Part shown: piece after piece, positions 27,201 through 39,860 of the stretch
How the letters are laid out: the number at the start of each line of letters is the position of its first letter
Position numbering within the stretch: position 1 is the first letter of the stretch
Assembly (NCBI GenBank): GCA_947846985.1
Contig: CANTUZ010000001.1
Coordinates: forward strand, 188,899,455-188,963,454
Direction of reading: 5' to 3'
Length of the DNA: 64,000 bases
DNA from: Fratercula arctica
Taxonomy: Eukaryota > Chordata > Aves > Charadriiformes > Alcidae
Translations under genes and position numbers: made by a program
Notes under the pieces: model-generated
What the model saw: the letters and a program-made list of their open reading frames with translations, nothing else
Database searches by the model: none
What the model was told of the DNA's origin: nothing

Positions 27201-29089
27201 CTCTAAGATACTATATAACAAGAACATTATGTATTAATTCTGTACTTCTATCTTCTCAGGTTCTTCACAATCAGTATATGAATATTGAAACTGTTTTGAT
27301 AAAACACTGCACTTTTACTATCCCATTGAAATATACTTATTAAAACAATGTCCTTATTGCTATATTGAACCATAAAATTCTAGTTGTCATATGACACTAT
27401 TTAATTAGATTTGATATATTAAAGAAAAATAAATACACCTGTGCACTGTTCTAGATATTTTGACAGAATTAATTCACAGTACATTCAATTAGAACCTACA
27501 AAATAACAATTTCATACAGGAACTCAAACATTTCAGAAACTCATTTCCTGAATATTTAAATGAATGATAGTATAAACAAGTACTTACTTTTATACCTAAG
27601 ACACCTACAGAAGTATTTCAACCTATTTATCCTAAGCGTAACAATATGTCAGTTCAACAAGAATGATAAGAGAGAGTACAGTATGACTGGAAATCTTTGT
27701 CTTCACTCTGTTTCACACACAGCAGATCCTTTAATAGCATACACATATGCTTAGTTATTAATATGCTTAGCTAAAGTAATTGCTTTTGAAATTACTGTTT
27801 CTGGTCCAGAGTTTTCTTAATAGCGATCTGGCTACTCTTAAAAATCCCATAAAAACAAAGAAAAACAATATTTAATCACTTTGAATCTTACTCAGCATTA
27901 ACCTAGAAAGATAAATCCACATTTTAAACATTCAAAAAGACTGATTAATAATCATACAGCTGCTATATGTCATTGTCTTCCATTACATTCAATGTTTTGA
28001 AGATATGACTGAACAGACATATTAAATTTGAAATTCCAGGTCTTCAAAAACCTTAGGTAAGTCAACAGCTGCCAGTACTTGCTTCCTAGATGACAACATT
28101 TGCTATGAAGAAATTAGTCTTTCACAGTATGAATATGTTAGAAAAGAAGAGCCTTCAACCAGAATAATTATATAACCAGAGCATCCTCCTGGTATTTTTT
28201 TGGATGAACTCTTTCTACCAGATAAATTGATGAGATAAAGACAAAGTTAAATCATAATCAGTGACTTAATACAGAAAAGTTCTAGGGATAATTTTCACTA
28301 TGTCAGTGTGCCATCTTACACTTCTTTGATCAGGTAATGCTAACGTTCTAGATCTTGGTATTTAATTCAGCTGCCCTTTGTCCTGCCACAACCTATTACC
28401 AATACCATTTGTACTGCAACCCCATATAAATGTCTTTGGTTTCCCTTGAGTAGCCATTCACAACCTTTGATTTCACACTCTATCAGCTTTAGATCAGATG
28501 TATTTCCCTCAGTATGGGACTGCCTTTTTGATAGATAAGTCCTACCTTGGAAAATCTTCGTTCCTGAATCAAAGCCTGACAGCTGGGATAGGACCAGTTC
28601 TTTTTGTGCTGTATACATTACTGGAAGAAATTCAGGGTCACTTGTCAAACTGCTGTTCCTTAGGGTAAAAGAGTGGCTGACCACCAGCTTTCTGCTGTAA
28701 ATGGATTGTTTAAAGCCATTTAATAGTGATGTTAGCGAGAATGCACTGAACAGATGGGTTGGATGTTTGTGCTAGAGTAAAACTGAAGACAGAGTAAAAA
28801 AAGATATAGCAAAATGAAAGAGCTTCTTTCCATTAGATAAAATGTGACTCTCTATATAAACATATACATAAATGTTTGTCAAAGCACAAGTTCCCATGCC
28901 CAGCTTTAAGAATCAGCTATTAAAAACCAGTGTTGTCACTTGACCTAAAATTTATAAACTTCGCAAACAGATAAACAAAATGGAAACCAAGCTGAAGGCC
29001 TGAATTCAATTTTGAGTCCCTGAATCTAAAAATGTATGGGGTAATTGGAGGATGTCTGGTGGAGAGCAAAAAGTGTAATCCAGAATCAA

Positions 29090-29697
29090 GGAAACATGAA
29101 CTTTACAGGAAGATTGAATGGACTCTAGTTTTTCTGAGAGAGAACAAAAATCAAGAAACAATGTGATTACAGCCTTCAAATGCATGAAAATCTTCTGCAA
29201 AGAGGAAGCTGAAGAACAGATTGCTTGGGAAGTCACTCCTGGTCTGCGATGAAGGCAGCATGTTCTGAAAGGTAACAAGAAGTCCCAGGTCATGCAGAAG
29301 GGAGAAGTGAAACACATTGCACAAGTATAGTGGCACACCTTGGTCTGCAGTGTAGTGGGACTGCTTGCTGCAGTTCCTAATAGGAAGAAATGAAATGTAG
29401 ACAAGTTGGTCTGATCCACAGATGTATCATTATGTATCAGCCATGCAATTCCTGCTGTCTCAGAATAAAAAAATAGTCAGTCATGATGGGAAAATACCCA
29501 AGAGAGGTGGTATCCACCATGCAGCAGGCATGAGAAAAGGCAAGTAAAAGAAAAAGGGTTATGCATTTCCCAAACCTTATCACTGGACCATTGGTAACAA
29601 ACTACAGGCAAATGTTTGTTATCAACAACACTTCTGCAGCTAATCCTGTCTTTGAGCAGGGAATAGAAAAACTTTGGAGGACCCTGCCATGATTGCA
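29090..29697 (+). mobile_element. Ancient, heavily degraded CR1 LINE 3' fragment
   Basis: Read on the plus strand, this stretch aligns by eye, in the right order, to an old CR1 subfamily. There is a decayed RT C-terminal segment around 29128-29249 (readable as VITAFKCMKIFCKEEAEE), then a block like 'acaagaag...gcagaaggga' near 29274-29305, an 'aggtggt..atccacca' block near 29503-29520, and a 3' UTR-like 'taatcctgtctttgagcagg' near 29641-29660 followed by 'tggaggaccctgccatga'. The frame ends at a TGA (29250-29252) and is shifted elsewhere. No intact octamer tail remains. It is far more diverged than the CR1 copies at 7.9 and 39.2 kb, so it is a much older insertion. Limits are approximate. Confidence 0.68.
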
Positions 29698-30372
29698 ACT
29701 TAGTGATTGTCAGGTGCCATAGAAAAGAGGAGATTCAGAAGCATGAGGCTCAAAAGCACATCTTTTTATGTGATGCATTAATCTGATAGGAAATGAATAG
29801 AGAGTGTAAGAGATCAAAATGAAAACTGTATGGATGTTGAAGGTTCTTACTCATAGCACCTTAGACCCCCCTTGACATCTGGAACACAACTGTCTCTGTA
29901 GCAGTTTTATTTTTGATACCTCAATCCACTAATTTGCATTCTGACCCTTACAAAAGGGATGAAAGAATGAACCAGAACTCAGAAGTTAATGCTCCAAGAA
30001 AGCTGGTTAATCCTTCATAGATAAGAATTGCACTTATGGTGCACCTGTTAGCATGACCTCTAAAACATCCATATTCTTGATTCCTGCACAAATTTAGCCA
30101 TTACCTAGAAAGGGAGGGAAGAATTTTATACAGCCAACAAACCTTATTGTTTGAGTTCATTTAATGCAATATTTTTTCCTCTTGTATTCAAAATACAGAT
30201 AACAGTCTGATTTGAATTCCAGATATTACTAACGGTATAATAGTTACTGCAATGGTAACCCTAAATATGGTTTTCAGTAAATTAGGAATATATATCTAAG
30301 AGGGGAATGACAGGCAGGTATTTTTCAAATGTTGTGTTCAATGCCTGAGGATAATATACTCTCAATATTGTG

Positions 30373-30407
<35 letters not shown>

Positions 30408-30485
30408 TCTGACTGTTAGTCAGCAGCTCTGCCAACAGTTTCATATGCAGGTCTTGGAATTACCTTGTTTCTCACAAGTGTGCCT
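29698..30485. other. Unique DNA between old CR1 and LTR
   Basis: Mostly unrecognised AT-rich sequence. An A25 run lies at 30383-30407, about 80 bp before the LTR. No gene recognised. Confidence 0.6.
30383..30407. repeat. Poly-A tract
   Basis: An uninterrupted A25 run. The DNA upstream of it does not resemble a processed gene copy or a known SINE. Confidence 0.9.
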
Positions 30486-31065
30486 TGTATTGGGTCTGGT
30501 TGGGATGGACTTAACATTCTCCATAGGAGACCTCATAGTACCGTGGTTTGTACTTTTAGCTGGAATGGTGTTGGTAACATCCCGATGTTTTGGCTACTTC
30601 TGAGCAGTGCTCACAAGCATCAAGGATGTCTCTCCAAACCCCATCCCTGTAAAAAGGCCAGGGTTGGGCAAGAGGTTTGGAGGGGACATAGCCAGGACAG
30701 CTGACCCAAACTGATCAAAGGGTTATTCTATACCGTACGATGTGCTCAGCAAAAAAAAAGGCAAGAAAAAGAAGGAGAAGGGGGGACATTTGTCATTAAG
30801 GTGTTTATCTTCTGCAGCAACCACTGTGCGTCCTGAAGCCCTACTTCCCAGAAAGAGGCTGGATATCATCTGCTTTGGGAAGTAGGGAATAAATCTTTTT
30901 GCTTTCCTTTGCTTCTGTGCACAGCCTTTGCTTTCTTTTATTAAACTGCCTTTACCTCAACCCACGAGTTTTTCATCTTATTTTCTCCCCCTGTCCTGCT
31001 GAGGAGGAAGAGTGAGAGAGTGGCTTGGTAAGCACCTGGCAGCCAGCTAACGTCAACCCACCACA
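30486..31065 (+). mobile_element. Endogenous retrovirus 5' LTR (avian ERV)
   Basis: About 580 bp with retroviral LTR features. It begins TGTATTGGGTCTGG, followed by a body I recognise from common avian ERV LTRs (for example GGGTTGGGCAAGAGG near 30661 and GACATAGCCAGGACAGCTGA near 30684). A polyadenylation signal AATAAA lies at 30888-30893, and a U5 region ends AACCCACCACA at 31065. It is followed by a primer-binding-site-like sequence and leader, so it is a 5' LTR and not a solo one. The coding part of the provirus and the 3' LTR are absent from the window. No flanking target-site duplication can therefore be scored. The exact end is uncertain by a few bases (31065 or 31069). Confidence 0.85.
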
Positions 31066-31330
31066 GTCATTTTTGGCACTCAATGTGGAGCTTTCAAGGA
31101 ATTTGAGATAAGGATAGGAATTGGGAGAAGTAAGAGACAAAACGCAGACTGAACGTTGTGGGGAATTTGTGTTGTTGTAATTGTGGTGGTGGGATGAGGG
31201 ATGGAGTGTGCATAAATTGTCTACCTTTGTTGTTGTTGTGATGATGTTATTTTGATTTTGATGTGGGGAATCCTTTTGTTGATGTTAGGTGAAGATCATG
31301 AAGATTGTAGATTGTGCAATAAAAGCATAT
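31066..31330 (+). mobile_element. Untranslated leader remnant of the decayed provirus
   Basis: Sequence after the LTR continues as a G/T-rich leader (primer-binding-site-like segment, then GAATTTGAGATAAGGATAG near 31099, and GTT-rich repeats near 31228-31250) until about 31330, where composition returns to the AT-rich background. No gag, pol or env frame is recognisable. The 3' limit is set by composition only. A deletion of the provirus body or recombination would explain the abrupt end. Confidence 0.55.
31074..31091 (+). other. ERV primer-binding-site-like sequence
   Basis: The 18 bases TGGCACTCAATGTGGAGC lie 8 bp after the LTR end. They resemble the TGGCGCC-type primer-binding site used by lysine-tRNA-primed retroviruses, with several substitutions. 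Position and sequence fit a decayed site. The tRNA assignment is an inference. Confidence 0.6.
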
Positions 31331-34300
31331 TTTAATACAAATTTTTAATATACTTTTTAATATTTTATTTAATGTTTTTATAGTACAGTTTCCCATTAAA
31401 ATGAAATACACTAAATTAGTTTCTAATGAAAATTTTAGATAATAGGAGATTCTATCTAATATTAAAATTGATGGAAAAGAATCTAATCAGAGGATCTGTG
31501 CTCAGCTATCGATCACAAGCAATACCAACCATATTACTACTGTTGTTAAATATGGAGAGATGCTCTAGATAGGAGCTTTGGGATTCCTCTGGACAGACTG
31601 AAGGTAAATGATCTTGTGCTGAAAACTAACTTCAGACAATATTTTTTAATTATTTATTTAAAAAAATATTTTTGTACTACATAGTGTGAACCAGCCAACC
31701 TCACTCTGTGTTCACCAAGCACCAACGGTATTAAAAATGCATAGTCTGCCATGATAATTAACGTTAAAAAATAGCTTTTCCCATGTCTGTAAGGAAAAAG
31801 TAGCAAAATTAAATTGATTTGGTTTAGACTATTACATTTCTTAAAAAAAAATGTGATTTGTCTGTGCATATTTATTTGGTTTAGCCTATTTTATGTTTAA
31901 AAGGTCACATTGATTAAATTAATAGAAGTCTTTATAATAAATAAAAAAAATACCATTCTAACTTAATATCACTTTATATATGTAATATACAATTAAAAAT
32001 AATTCAAAACAGGAAGATTCCTAAAGGGGTTCTATTTTACTAGACTTAACCCATTGTTTCAAATCTCTAGTGAAAAAACTCTGTAAGAGAAATCGCAAAC
32101 TGCAACAGAAAAAATCAGACTATATTTCTGCCTTGTTCCTTACCTAGAGTTGTTGTACTGATACTAACAGTGTAACTCTGTAGTCAGATGGGGCAGAAAT
32201 TTCTTTGTTTGAATAATGGATGTTTTTCCTTTCTTTTAAACTAATTTAGAATCTCATGTATTCTCAAACATTGCAATATGATCCTCAGATCAATAGTATA
32301 CTTTCCTGTATTTATCATTGCAAACCTTTTAAAGATACAAAGAGTTCAGAAGATAAATGAACATCACAATTTACTCTTCTTCTTCATACTTTCTGGTCAT
32401 AAAACTCTGTGTCTATTTTTACAGCAAAGTCAGCTACTATTAAACTTTTATTTGAAATACTTCTATATAGTTTCTTTGCCGCTTCATAAAAATTTGCAAA
32501 ATTATTACTCTATAAAATCACTCCTAAAAAATCTGATATTTAGATTTAAATTTTTCTTCTGTGAGGATAATTTCCAGTATAGGTACATATAGTCCTTCAA
32601 AAACAATAAAAGGCTCCCTTGTATTTGCATTATCTTTGGATCAAAGCTAAAGTCTTCAGAGAGCAAAAGTGACATTGGATATTTCAGTCTTTATCCTCAC
32701 TTCAGTACAATCAATATGTTTGCTAGGCAAAGGACCAAACTACTGGCATGAACTCTAGCTTTTAATGGACAAAGTGCATTACAGGTTAGGTTTTAAAGGC
32801 CGTCTTGGAAAGTTGATGCTTTACACAGCCTTCTGATCTCCTGTTTGATCATCAGTTGAATAGACTTATGGAGAGTCTCTTGAGTTCACAAGATTTGTTG
32901 TTCTATGACATTTTTTCTTTACTGTTAACATCCTTATTATTTTTCTTCAAAACTTAAGAAGTAGTAAAAAATGTTGACAATATTAATGCTAATATATATA
33001 CTGAATTCTTCTGACTTTTGTGTGGGGGTTTCCCCTACACTCATCTAAGAGTACGCAGGGAAGTGACAGATATTAGCAAAAATGTTTACAAATTGTGAAG
33101 ATGCAATAGATTATGGTTGAAATAATTATTTTTTTTTTAAACTAATACTGATGAAATACATCACTCACTGTCTCTTATTCTCCTATTTAAAATGCTTCAA
33201 CCATCACTCAAAGAGCAGAACTACTGTCGTAGACTTTTCATGGCTACATGCAAAACATAGCTAGTCATTCACAGCCAACCTGTCATGGAAAACTATTTAT
33301 TGAAACTATTCAAGGAACAACTAAACCCAACAATTTTTAAGTGCACGCTGTTGTCACTTCATAGTCAGTTTGGTAACAGAGAATGATTATGACAGATATT
33401 AACCTTGACTAGCTCCGTTATCAAAATTTTATTCCACTGGAGTTAGTCTCCTGCAGCATTCATTTTGATTCACTTAGGAATTCACAGCATTCACTTAAGA
33501 AAAGAAAATAAGATATGATATGAAATTTTCTTGCAAGTCAACTGTAATAAACTGTAAGTAACAGTTTATCCTATTATTTCCAAAAGCTCCAATAGCAATG
33601 AAGTAGCATTTTGTCAACTCACCTGCAGATTATTAATATAACTGAGTTATACTGTTACTGAGCTTTTGAACAGCTCATTTTATTTCCTAATAAATCTTTC
33701 CATTAATAGAACTTAAAAATAGATGCAAACCCAAATTTTTGCTCCTAATCTCAAAATATCCATTTTATAGGATAGATGGGCAGAAGCCTTTCTTTAGATC
33801 ATCCAATAGCTGAAATTAAAACCTAAAAATTAGGTTTAACCTAGAAACTATACCTAAAATTCCCTTAGGTTTTGGTCTATTGACTATTTTATATATCTGT
33901 GTACATGTTCCTTCCAAGAACCAGCCCCAAACCCCCAAGACTTCTGACACAAATCTGTATGCTTGGATATTACATCTGTGTACTGATAAGTAACAGGCTA
34001 GGATAGGCTTCAGGTACATCATTTGCAGATAATGATGTTTGACCAGTGTCCCTGAGCTCCTAGTATAATTTTCAAAACTTTTCCTAATAATGGTATAGAG
34101 AAAGCTGTTTGTCTCAGAGTACTAGGCAAGTGTGTGAGATTGGTATTTGCAGATCTTTTTATTTATGTGTTGAAAATTGACAGAGGACCAAAGTGTAGAA
34201 GTGCTAGATATCACAGTACTGAAGCTACGGAAACTTGGCTTTCAGTCTGAACCCTAATCTGCAAAAGCACTTTTTAAAAGTTCAGTGCTAACTGGTAAGA

Positions 34301-34394
34301 AATACTAAATATAGTGGTCTCTTTGGTCTTTAGGTCATCTCCAGACCTGTAGTACCTAGACTCAAGGGAATGTCTGTCCATTTAGGAGATAAAT

Positions 34395-34418
34395 CTTTTT
34401 TCTGTTCTTTTTTTTTCT

Positions 34419-34450
<32 letters not shown>

Positions 34451-34459
34451 TTTTTTTTT
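34395..34459. repeat. Long poly-T/pyrimidine tract
   Basis: Almost pure T with a few C (and one G) interruptions, ending in an uninterrupted T28 (34432-34459). It is one of the longest homopolymers in the window and is likely unstable in length. Confidence 0.9.
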
Positions 34460-36195
34460 GTGTTGTTGAATGGGGTTTTCTTTTAAGAGACCCTGTGGTT
34501 CCTGAAGGACTTTATCTGAAAAATTGGGTCAGGTAGAGCAGGTGTGTCTGTCTCAGTGCTCTATCAGTGCCCAACAGTTATCTTTTCATGTGTGAGTGTT
34601 TATTATCCAACGCATAAACAGTCTTGGAAGAGGAGTGCAGTATTTTTAAGTACAAAAAGAAGTTAGATGACAGAAGCAGGATTCTTCAATTAGAAGAATG
34701 ACTTCATGAGCTTTGACCTTATGAACTTTGCACAACTTCATCAGAAGAAGGGTTGGCAACAGGCAGCACTGTCTACCTCCCTTCCCCACTACATATAGTT
34801 AGTTTCAATTTGTTTAAGGGCATTTCAACTGTAAAGGTGTAGATTTGAGTCTCTAAACTTGAGAAGACAACTCAGCTTGTGTTTCTCACTTCATGGGTGA
34901 ATATGATACTATAATGCTATTTTGTAGATGGTGCCTAACTGTATGTTTTTATACAGTACTTACAACTTCATAATCTAATTTATTTTACCTGTGCTCTGGG
35001 CACACCTCTTACATGGGTCCCTTAAAGGACACAGATGCTGCTCTTACAGGTTTCTGAGTCTAGTGGTGTTTAGGAGGATTTAGGTACATATCTGCCTACA
35101 ATAAGGTGATCTGGGGCAAGATGAGGAAACACCACTGAAGGTACCTAGAAATTCTCTATGTACATAATTGAGTACAGAAACCCATTGAGTAGCTCTTCTG
35201 TTCTATATTGTGTCTAACTCGTTATATATATCTGGCTCTGGACACTTTTGCTTTGAAAATTTTGAGAAACAAATCATGATAATAACCTCTTTGCTATTTT
35301 TATAGTCAATTAAATCATACATTAATGTAAAACTATCAGCAGTACTAAGGGCTGAGCTGTCTCCTAACTTGAGCCTCACCTAAAATTTTGTCAGAATTTG
35401 GACACAGTTATATTTGTCAGCCAAAATGACTGACTCCTGGAAGTCTGCTCACTGGAGGCTTCTTCTGACACTGGGAAGTGGCAAATCAGCTGTGATGTGG
35501 ATGTGGGAAGAAACAAAGAACTCCACAGCAGTAGTGTTCCTACTGCCTTACATGACAAGGATTCTGCATGCCACATTGTACCCAGCTAACAAAGGTCAGG
35601 AAGAAACTAAAGTTCCCTTAACTCTCTGATAAACTTGTTCTCCCCATCCTGAAGTAGCTGGTTGGAATGCAAATGGAAGAAAAGAGAGATGGAGGGATGT
35701 GTATGAAGGTAAATAAAAGTCTGGATAAACACCCAAATAGGTAAAAATACAGAGTTTGGAAGGACAGTAAAAAAAAAATTGTGTTAACTACATTGAGCAG
35801 ATAGTCTATGGTGAGTTTGGTAGCTCAAAAGGGGATTACAGCTTGCACTTAATTAAATTGTTTCTTAGGTGGATGAAGAAAATTAAATTTTTGCAGATAA
35901 TAAAGAAATGGGGAAAAACTTACTCTGACTCACCTCATCGGAAGAAGAATTTTCCTTTAGAGATGCTTAAATGCCACTTACTAGAATAAGTATAAGGTCC
36001 TTCTATCTGCCAGTGTTTGATGATAAGCTCAGGGGAGCTCTCCTCTTGTCCAAATAACAAGGCCCAGAAGGGCTTTTCTAAATCACTTTGTAAAACTAGT
36101 AATGTGTTACACAAACTTTGACATAACTACTTGGTCCAATGTAACATGTTTTAATTTGAGGGATTTTTCTTGTTTCTTTGTTTTATAAAGATGAT

Positions 36196-36213
36196 GGGGG
36201 GTGGGGGTGGGGG
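36196..36213 (+). repeat. G-rich run (G6-T-G5-T-G5)
   Basis: Three long G runs separated by single T, followed by AAGG. It could fold as a G-quadruplex if the first run supplies two tracts. There is no promoter or gene evidence nearby. Confidence 0.7.
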
Positions 36214-37895
36214 AAGGAAGAATAAAGAAAAACAAAACTTAGTAATAAATATCTAGCACTTTATGGAACAGGTTACTGATGTTCTCTGAAAAAAAAAGAT
36301 GAGATCATCAATAAGTTTGGGTTCAGATGTACACCAAAAGTCTTATCCAGTCAAATAAAATTCCTCATATGAAAAATTCAGTTGGAAATCTCACACAGAA
36401 AAGCTTTCTTGCAGGGTTTTGTAGCAATTGTGTTTATAGGCCTAGTTGCAAATAGAGTACTGAAAGAATAAATCTCACAAAGGTCCGTAAAATTCTACTT
36501 GCCCAGCCACCTGAGGCAAATAAAAAATTCATGAGCACAAGTAATATAATATAATTAGGAGTTTGTTTTCTTTTTTATTGTTAGTATCACTGTAGTACAG
36601 GGCAAACAAGAAAAATTTCAGTTCACACTGCTCTGTTTTCATAAACACAAAAATACTCACTCAGTACTTCAGCACTTCCAGGATCTGAAGTTTTAGCTTG
36701 TGCTAAGCTACCTGCCAGTGTTTGGGAACAAAAAAAGATAAATATTTAAATACTGTTCACGTATTATAATGTTGCTTAAACCGATAAAGAAGGATTCTCA
36801 GATACAGAAAACTGAGTGAGAGTGCAATTACTAACTGATTGTGTGATTTGTGTTACTAGACTTCAAATGCCACCTCACCCAAGTTTGCCCCAAACTAATC
36901 CCCTGTGGTGACCCATCCTACCTTCTTGTTTCTACTCTGTCCCCATGTGTAGGGCAGCCTCTACTCCATCCCCAAAGTTGAAGGCTCTTGCTCTTCTGCC
37001 TTCTATTCTAGTCATGAGAGAGGGTGAAGACCGCAGGTCCCCAGGAAGCCCAGAGGCTGAGGATTTATGTGGTTCAGTAGCATCTAAACGTCTGTATCTG
37101 AGGAGAGGCAACACCAAAAGTCTAGTCATTACTAATTCCCCAGCCTCATAAGGCGAGGTAATGGGGTTTTCTTTGGAAACAAAGTGCCATGAGAAAGCCT
37201 TGTAGTCTGACGAAATCTATGGGTTTGGTGGGTGCAAAAGCACCTCTTTCAACCTTTCCTGAAGCCAAGTGCACCACAGGATGAATTACACTCATGAGAA
37301 AGCTCAGTGTGTTTCCAACAGTGCTGTACCATTTAGAACTACAGCAAAGGCAAGCCAATTCATTGGAAGTGTAGCTGCTGATACCTTTCACTAGTAATGT
37401 CTGGAGGACCTCATACTTGAGCTCTGCTCAAGATCTTTTGTTCTGCTGAAGGACATGTTTAAATAAGGCAACTAGATGAAAAGGGAGACTGTTTCAAAAA
37501 AAAAAAAAAAGAAAAGAAAAAAGATACCACAGATGATCTACTGGTAGGAAGTGTTCCCATCTCCCTTCTCATGGTCTTTTTCTAATAAAAAAAAAAATTA
37601 TAATTGTCATATGTTGTATCATATTTTTCAGAAACTGCTAGTTTTTAAACTAATTGTAACCTAGACTTTTTTTTTACTCAGTCTTTTTGATCAATGATTT
37701 TGGTAAAAAGGCAACAATTAATATGACAATTAACTGTCACCACTAATCTCATTCTGAAGAAGAGATGACAAACAAAAAGTCTTCCTGTGCATTAATATTT
37801 TGTGGGTATAACCAATGTTAAATAAGCAGTATCTGAAATGAAATGTTCACCAAAAAAAATGGGATTTTGCGGCATCTGCATTTCTTGTAGAATTG

Positions 37896-37920
37896 AATTA
37901 ATCAGTACTTCTGATTAATT
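37896..37920. repeat. Perfect 10-bp inverted repeat
   Basis: AATTAATCAG (37896-37905) and its exact complement CTGATTAATT (37911-37920) flank a 5-base spacer TACTT. Both arms contain TAAT, the core of homeodomain binding sites. The function is unknown and chance is a reasonable explanation in AT-rich DNA. Confidence 0.8.
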
Positions 37921-39157
37921 AAAGTTTAACTTCAGTTAACAGATTCCAAAACTTGGAATTTAATGTAAAGTAGATTCATTCTCAGGGTAATCTGAATTAA
38001 TAATTTTGGCCTTCATACCATGGTACTGTAAAAATAGAAAGGATGTTCTTAATAAAAAAAAAAAAAAAAAGTAAAAAGAGTTTTCATCAGTTTATAAGAA
38101 TAACAGTTTCCCTTTCAATAAGCTCATTCCTGAACAGCAAAACCAGAGCCATCAGGAGGCTGGTTGGCACACAGGGGATTAAAGATAAGAAAATGCATTG
38201 GTCATTTCAAAACACAGAATTGTTGAAGGAACTCAAGTGCTCAAATGCAAAGAAGCTGGGGAGTAGCAAAGAAAGAAAAAAAATATAGGAGGAAAACAAA
38301 ACAAAACTTGTGGTCAAATTGGAGGTTAGATTGGCAGATTAAACATCGCAGAGTCATGTCTAAGGGGTAGTTCAGAAAGACGTGTTATGGGAAGAGGTGT
38401 CTTTTGCTCATCAGTACAAACTGAAGGGTGAAAGTTGGCCTGCATTTAACAGTGGTGTGCTTGTGGTTTTAACTGCTGTCTGTGTATCTGAACTGGCTTT
38501 AATCTACTTATTGTGGAGAAAAAAATATGTGGTAGATTTGCAACCAAATTTGATGTAGCTTTCTCACATAGGTGGGCTCTCGGGGTAGGTCTCTAAATTT
38601 GACCTACAATAATTTGAGGTAGGGTTGCTTTTATGCAGAATCTATTGGATATGAGATATCTGCTTATCTGTCTCTCTTTCTCCCTGCCATTTTTGTACTG
38701 GATCTCTTTCCTATTTTTTCATGAAGAACAGTTATTTTTTTGAACTATTCAGTGTTTTCTATAAATTAATGCTGCTGCCCTGTAGCCTATTTCCTGTAAT
38801 ACACTTTTACCCCCCTGCTGCTTAGAAATCTTTTTTAAAGGCTTTATTTTAAAATACAAAGGATACACAATTATGTAAGATATTAAAGGAAGTCTTGTGC
38901 ATACAGAAAATGAAAACTGCAATGATCAACTCTGCCTTTCACATCCAAGAGCAGAACATTCCCCACAGTGCTTAATATTTCACAGTAAATTCCAGATTTA
39001 GTACACCTTTTCTTTCTACTGTTTCTAAAACATTAGACATTTTTTAGATTCCATAGCTTCTTTTTTTTTTTTCCTTTTCTGATTTTGTACACGTACTAAA
39101 ATTCAGGAAGAGATTGGAAAAGGTCACTGATAATTGCTGCATGGCAAGAAGGCATCA

Positions 39158-39860
39158 ACTTAGAAATTTAACAAGAGCAAGTGCCGGATTCTCCAGCTGG
39201 AACAAGGTAATTCTGGTTATATGTACAAACTGGGGGATGAGAGGCTGGAGAGCAACTCCACAGAAGGAGATGCAGGGGTCTGGGTTGATGGCAAGTTGAA
39301 TATGAGTTAACAGTGTGCCCTGGCAGCCAAACGGGCCAAAGGTGGCCTGGAGTGCATCAAGCACAGCGTAGCTAGCCAGTCGAGGGAGGTGATCCGTCCC
39401 ACTCTACGCTGCACTGGTGTGTCCCCACCTCGAGTACTGTATGCAGTTTTGGGTGCCTCAGTACAAGAAGAACATCAAACTAATAGATTGAGTGCAGAGA
39501 AAGGCGACCAAGACGGTGAAAGATTTTGAAGGCAAGATTTATGAGGAGCGGCTGACGTCACTTAGTTTGTCCAGTTTGGAGAAGAGGAGGCTGAGGGGTG
39601 ACCTAATCCCAGTCTACAACTTCCTCAAAGAGGACAGTGGAGGGGGAGGTGCTGATCTCCTGTCTTTGGTGACCAGTGATAGGACACAAGGAAATGGAAT
39701 GAAGCTGCACCAGGGGAAGTTCAGATTGCACATTACGAAAAGGCTCTTCACTGAGATGGGGATCGGTCACTGGAACAGTCTCCCCAGGAAAGTAGTCATG
39801 GCATCAAGCCTGTCAGAGTTCAAAGAGCATCTGGATGCCATTGTTAGTCATATGGGTTAG
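39158..39860 (+). pseudogene. CR1 ORF2 reverse transcriptase, C-terminal remnant
   Basis: The frame corresponds to the last roughly 230 residues of CR1 ORF2 but is broken. In the segment equivalent to 'NMSQQC' a TAA lies at 39308-39310, and a TGA lies at 39489-39491 just before the longest surviving open piece. That piece (39492-39860, 122 codons) carries family-typical segments [29 protein letters not shown] and HWNSLPRKVV. The catalytic motif lies upstream of the truncation and is absent. It is non-functional and not a host gene. Confidence 0.88.

Larger units (their letters stand above)
20340..29089. other. AT-rich unique stretch, no gene recognised
   Basis: No exon, RNA gene or interspersed repeat recognised. 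It contains A17 at 20594-20610, poly-T at 21510-21524 facing an interrupted poly-A at 21628-21656, a short CA repeat leading into A33 at 24217-24261, and a TA/CA-rich patch near 22565-22615. The part at 26690-27170 looks less degenerate and holds a possible hairpin at 27110-27168, described under findings. Confidence 0.55.
31331..39157. other. AT-rich unique stretch, no gene confirmed
   Basis: No known repeat or gene recognised over most of this stretch. Simple tracts include a pyrimidine run at 34395-34459, A15 at 37496-37510, A17 at 38054-38070 and T12 at 39061-39072. A GC-richer patch at 36930-37160 and a perfect inverted repeat at 37896-37920 are described under findings. Confidence 0.55.

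Noticed and set aside
29006..29419. 137-codon open frame on the minus strand
   Set aside because: It is antisense to the old CR1 remnant, with no recognisable motif.
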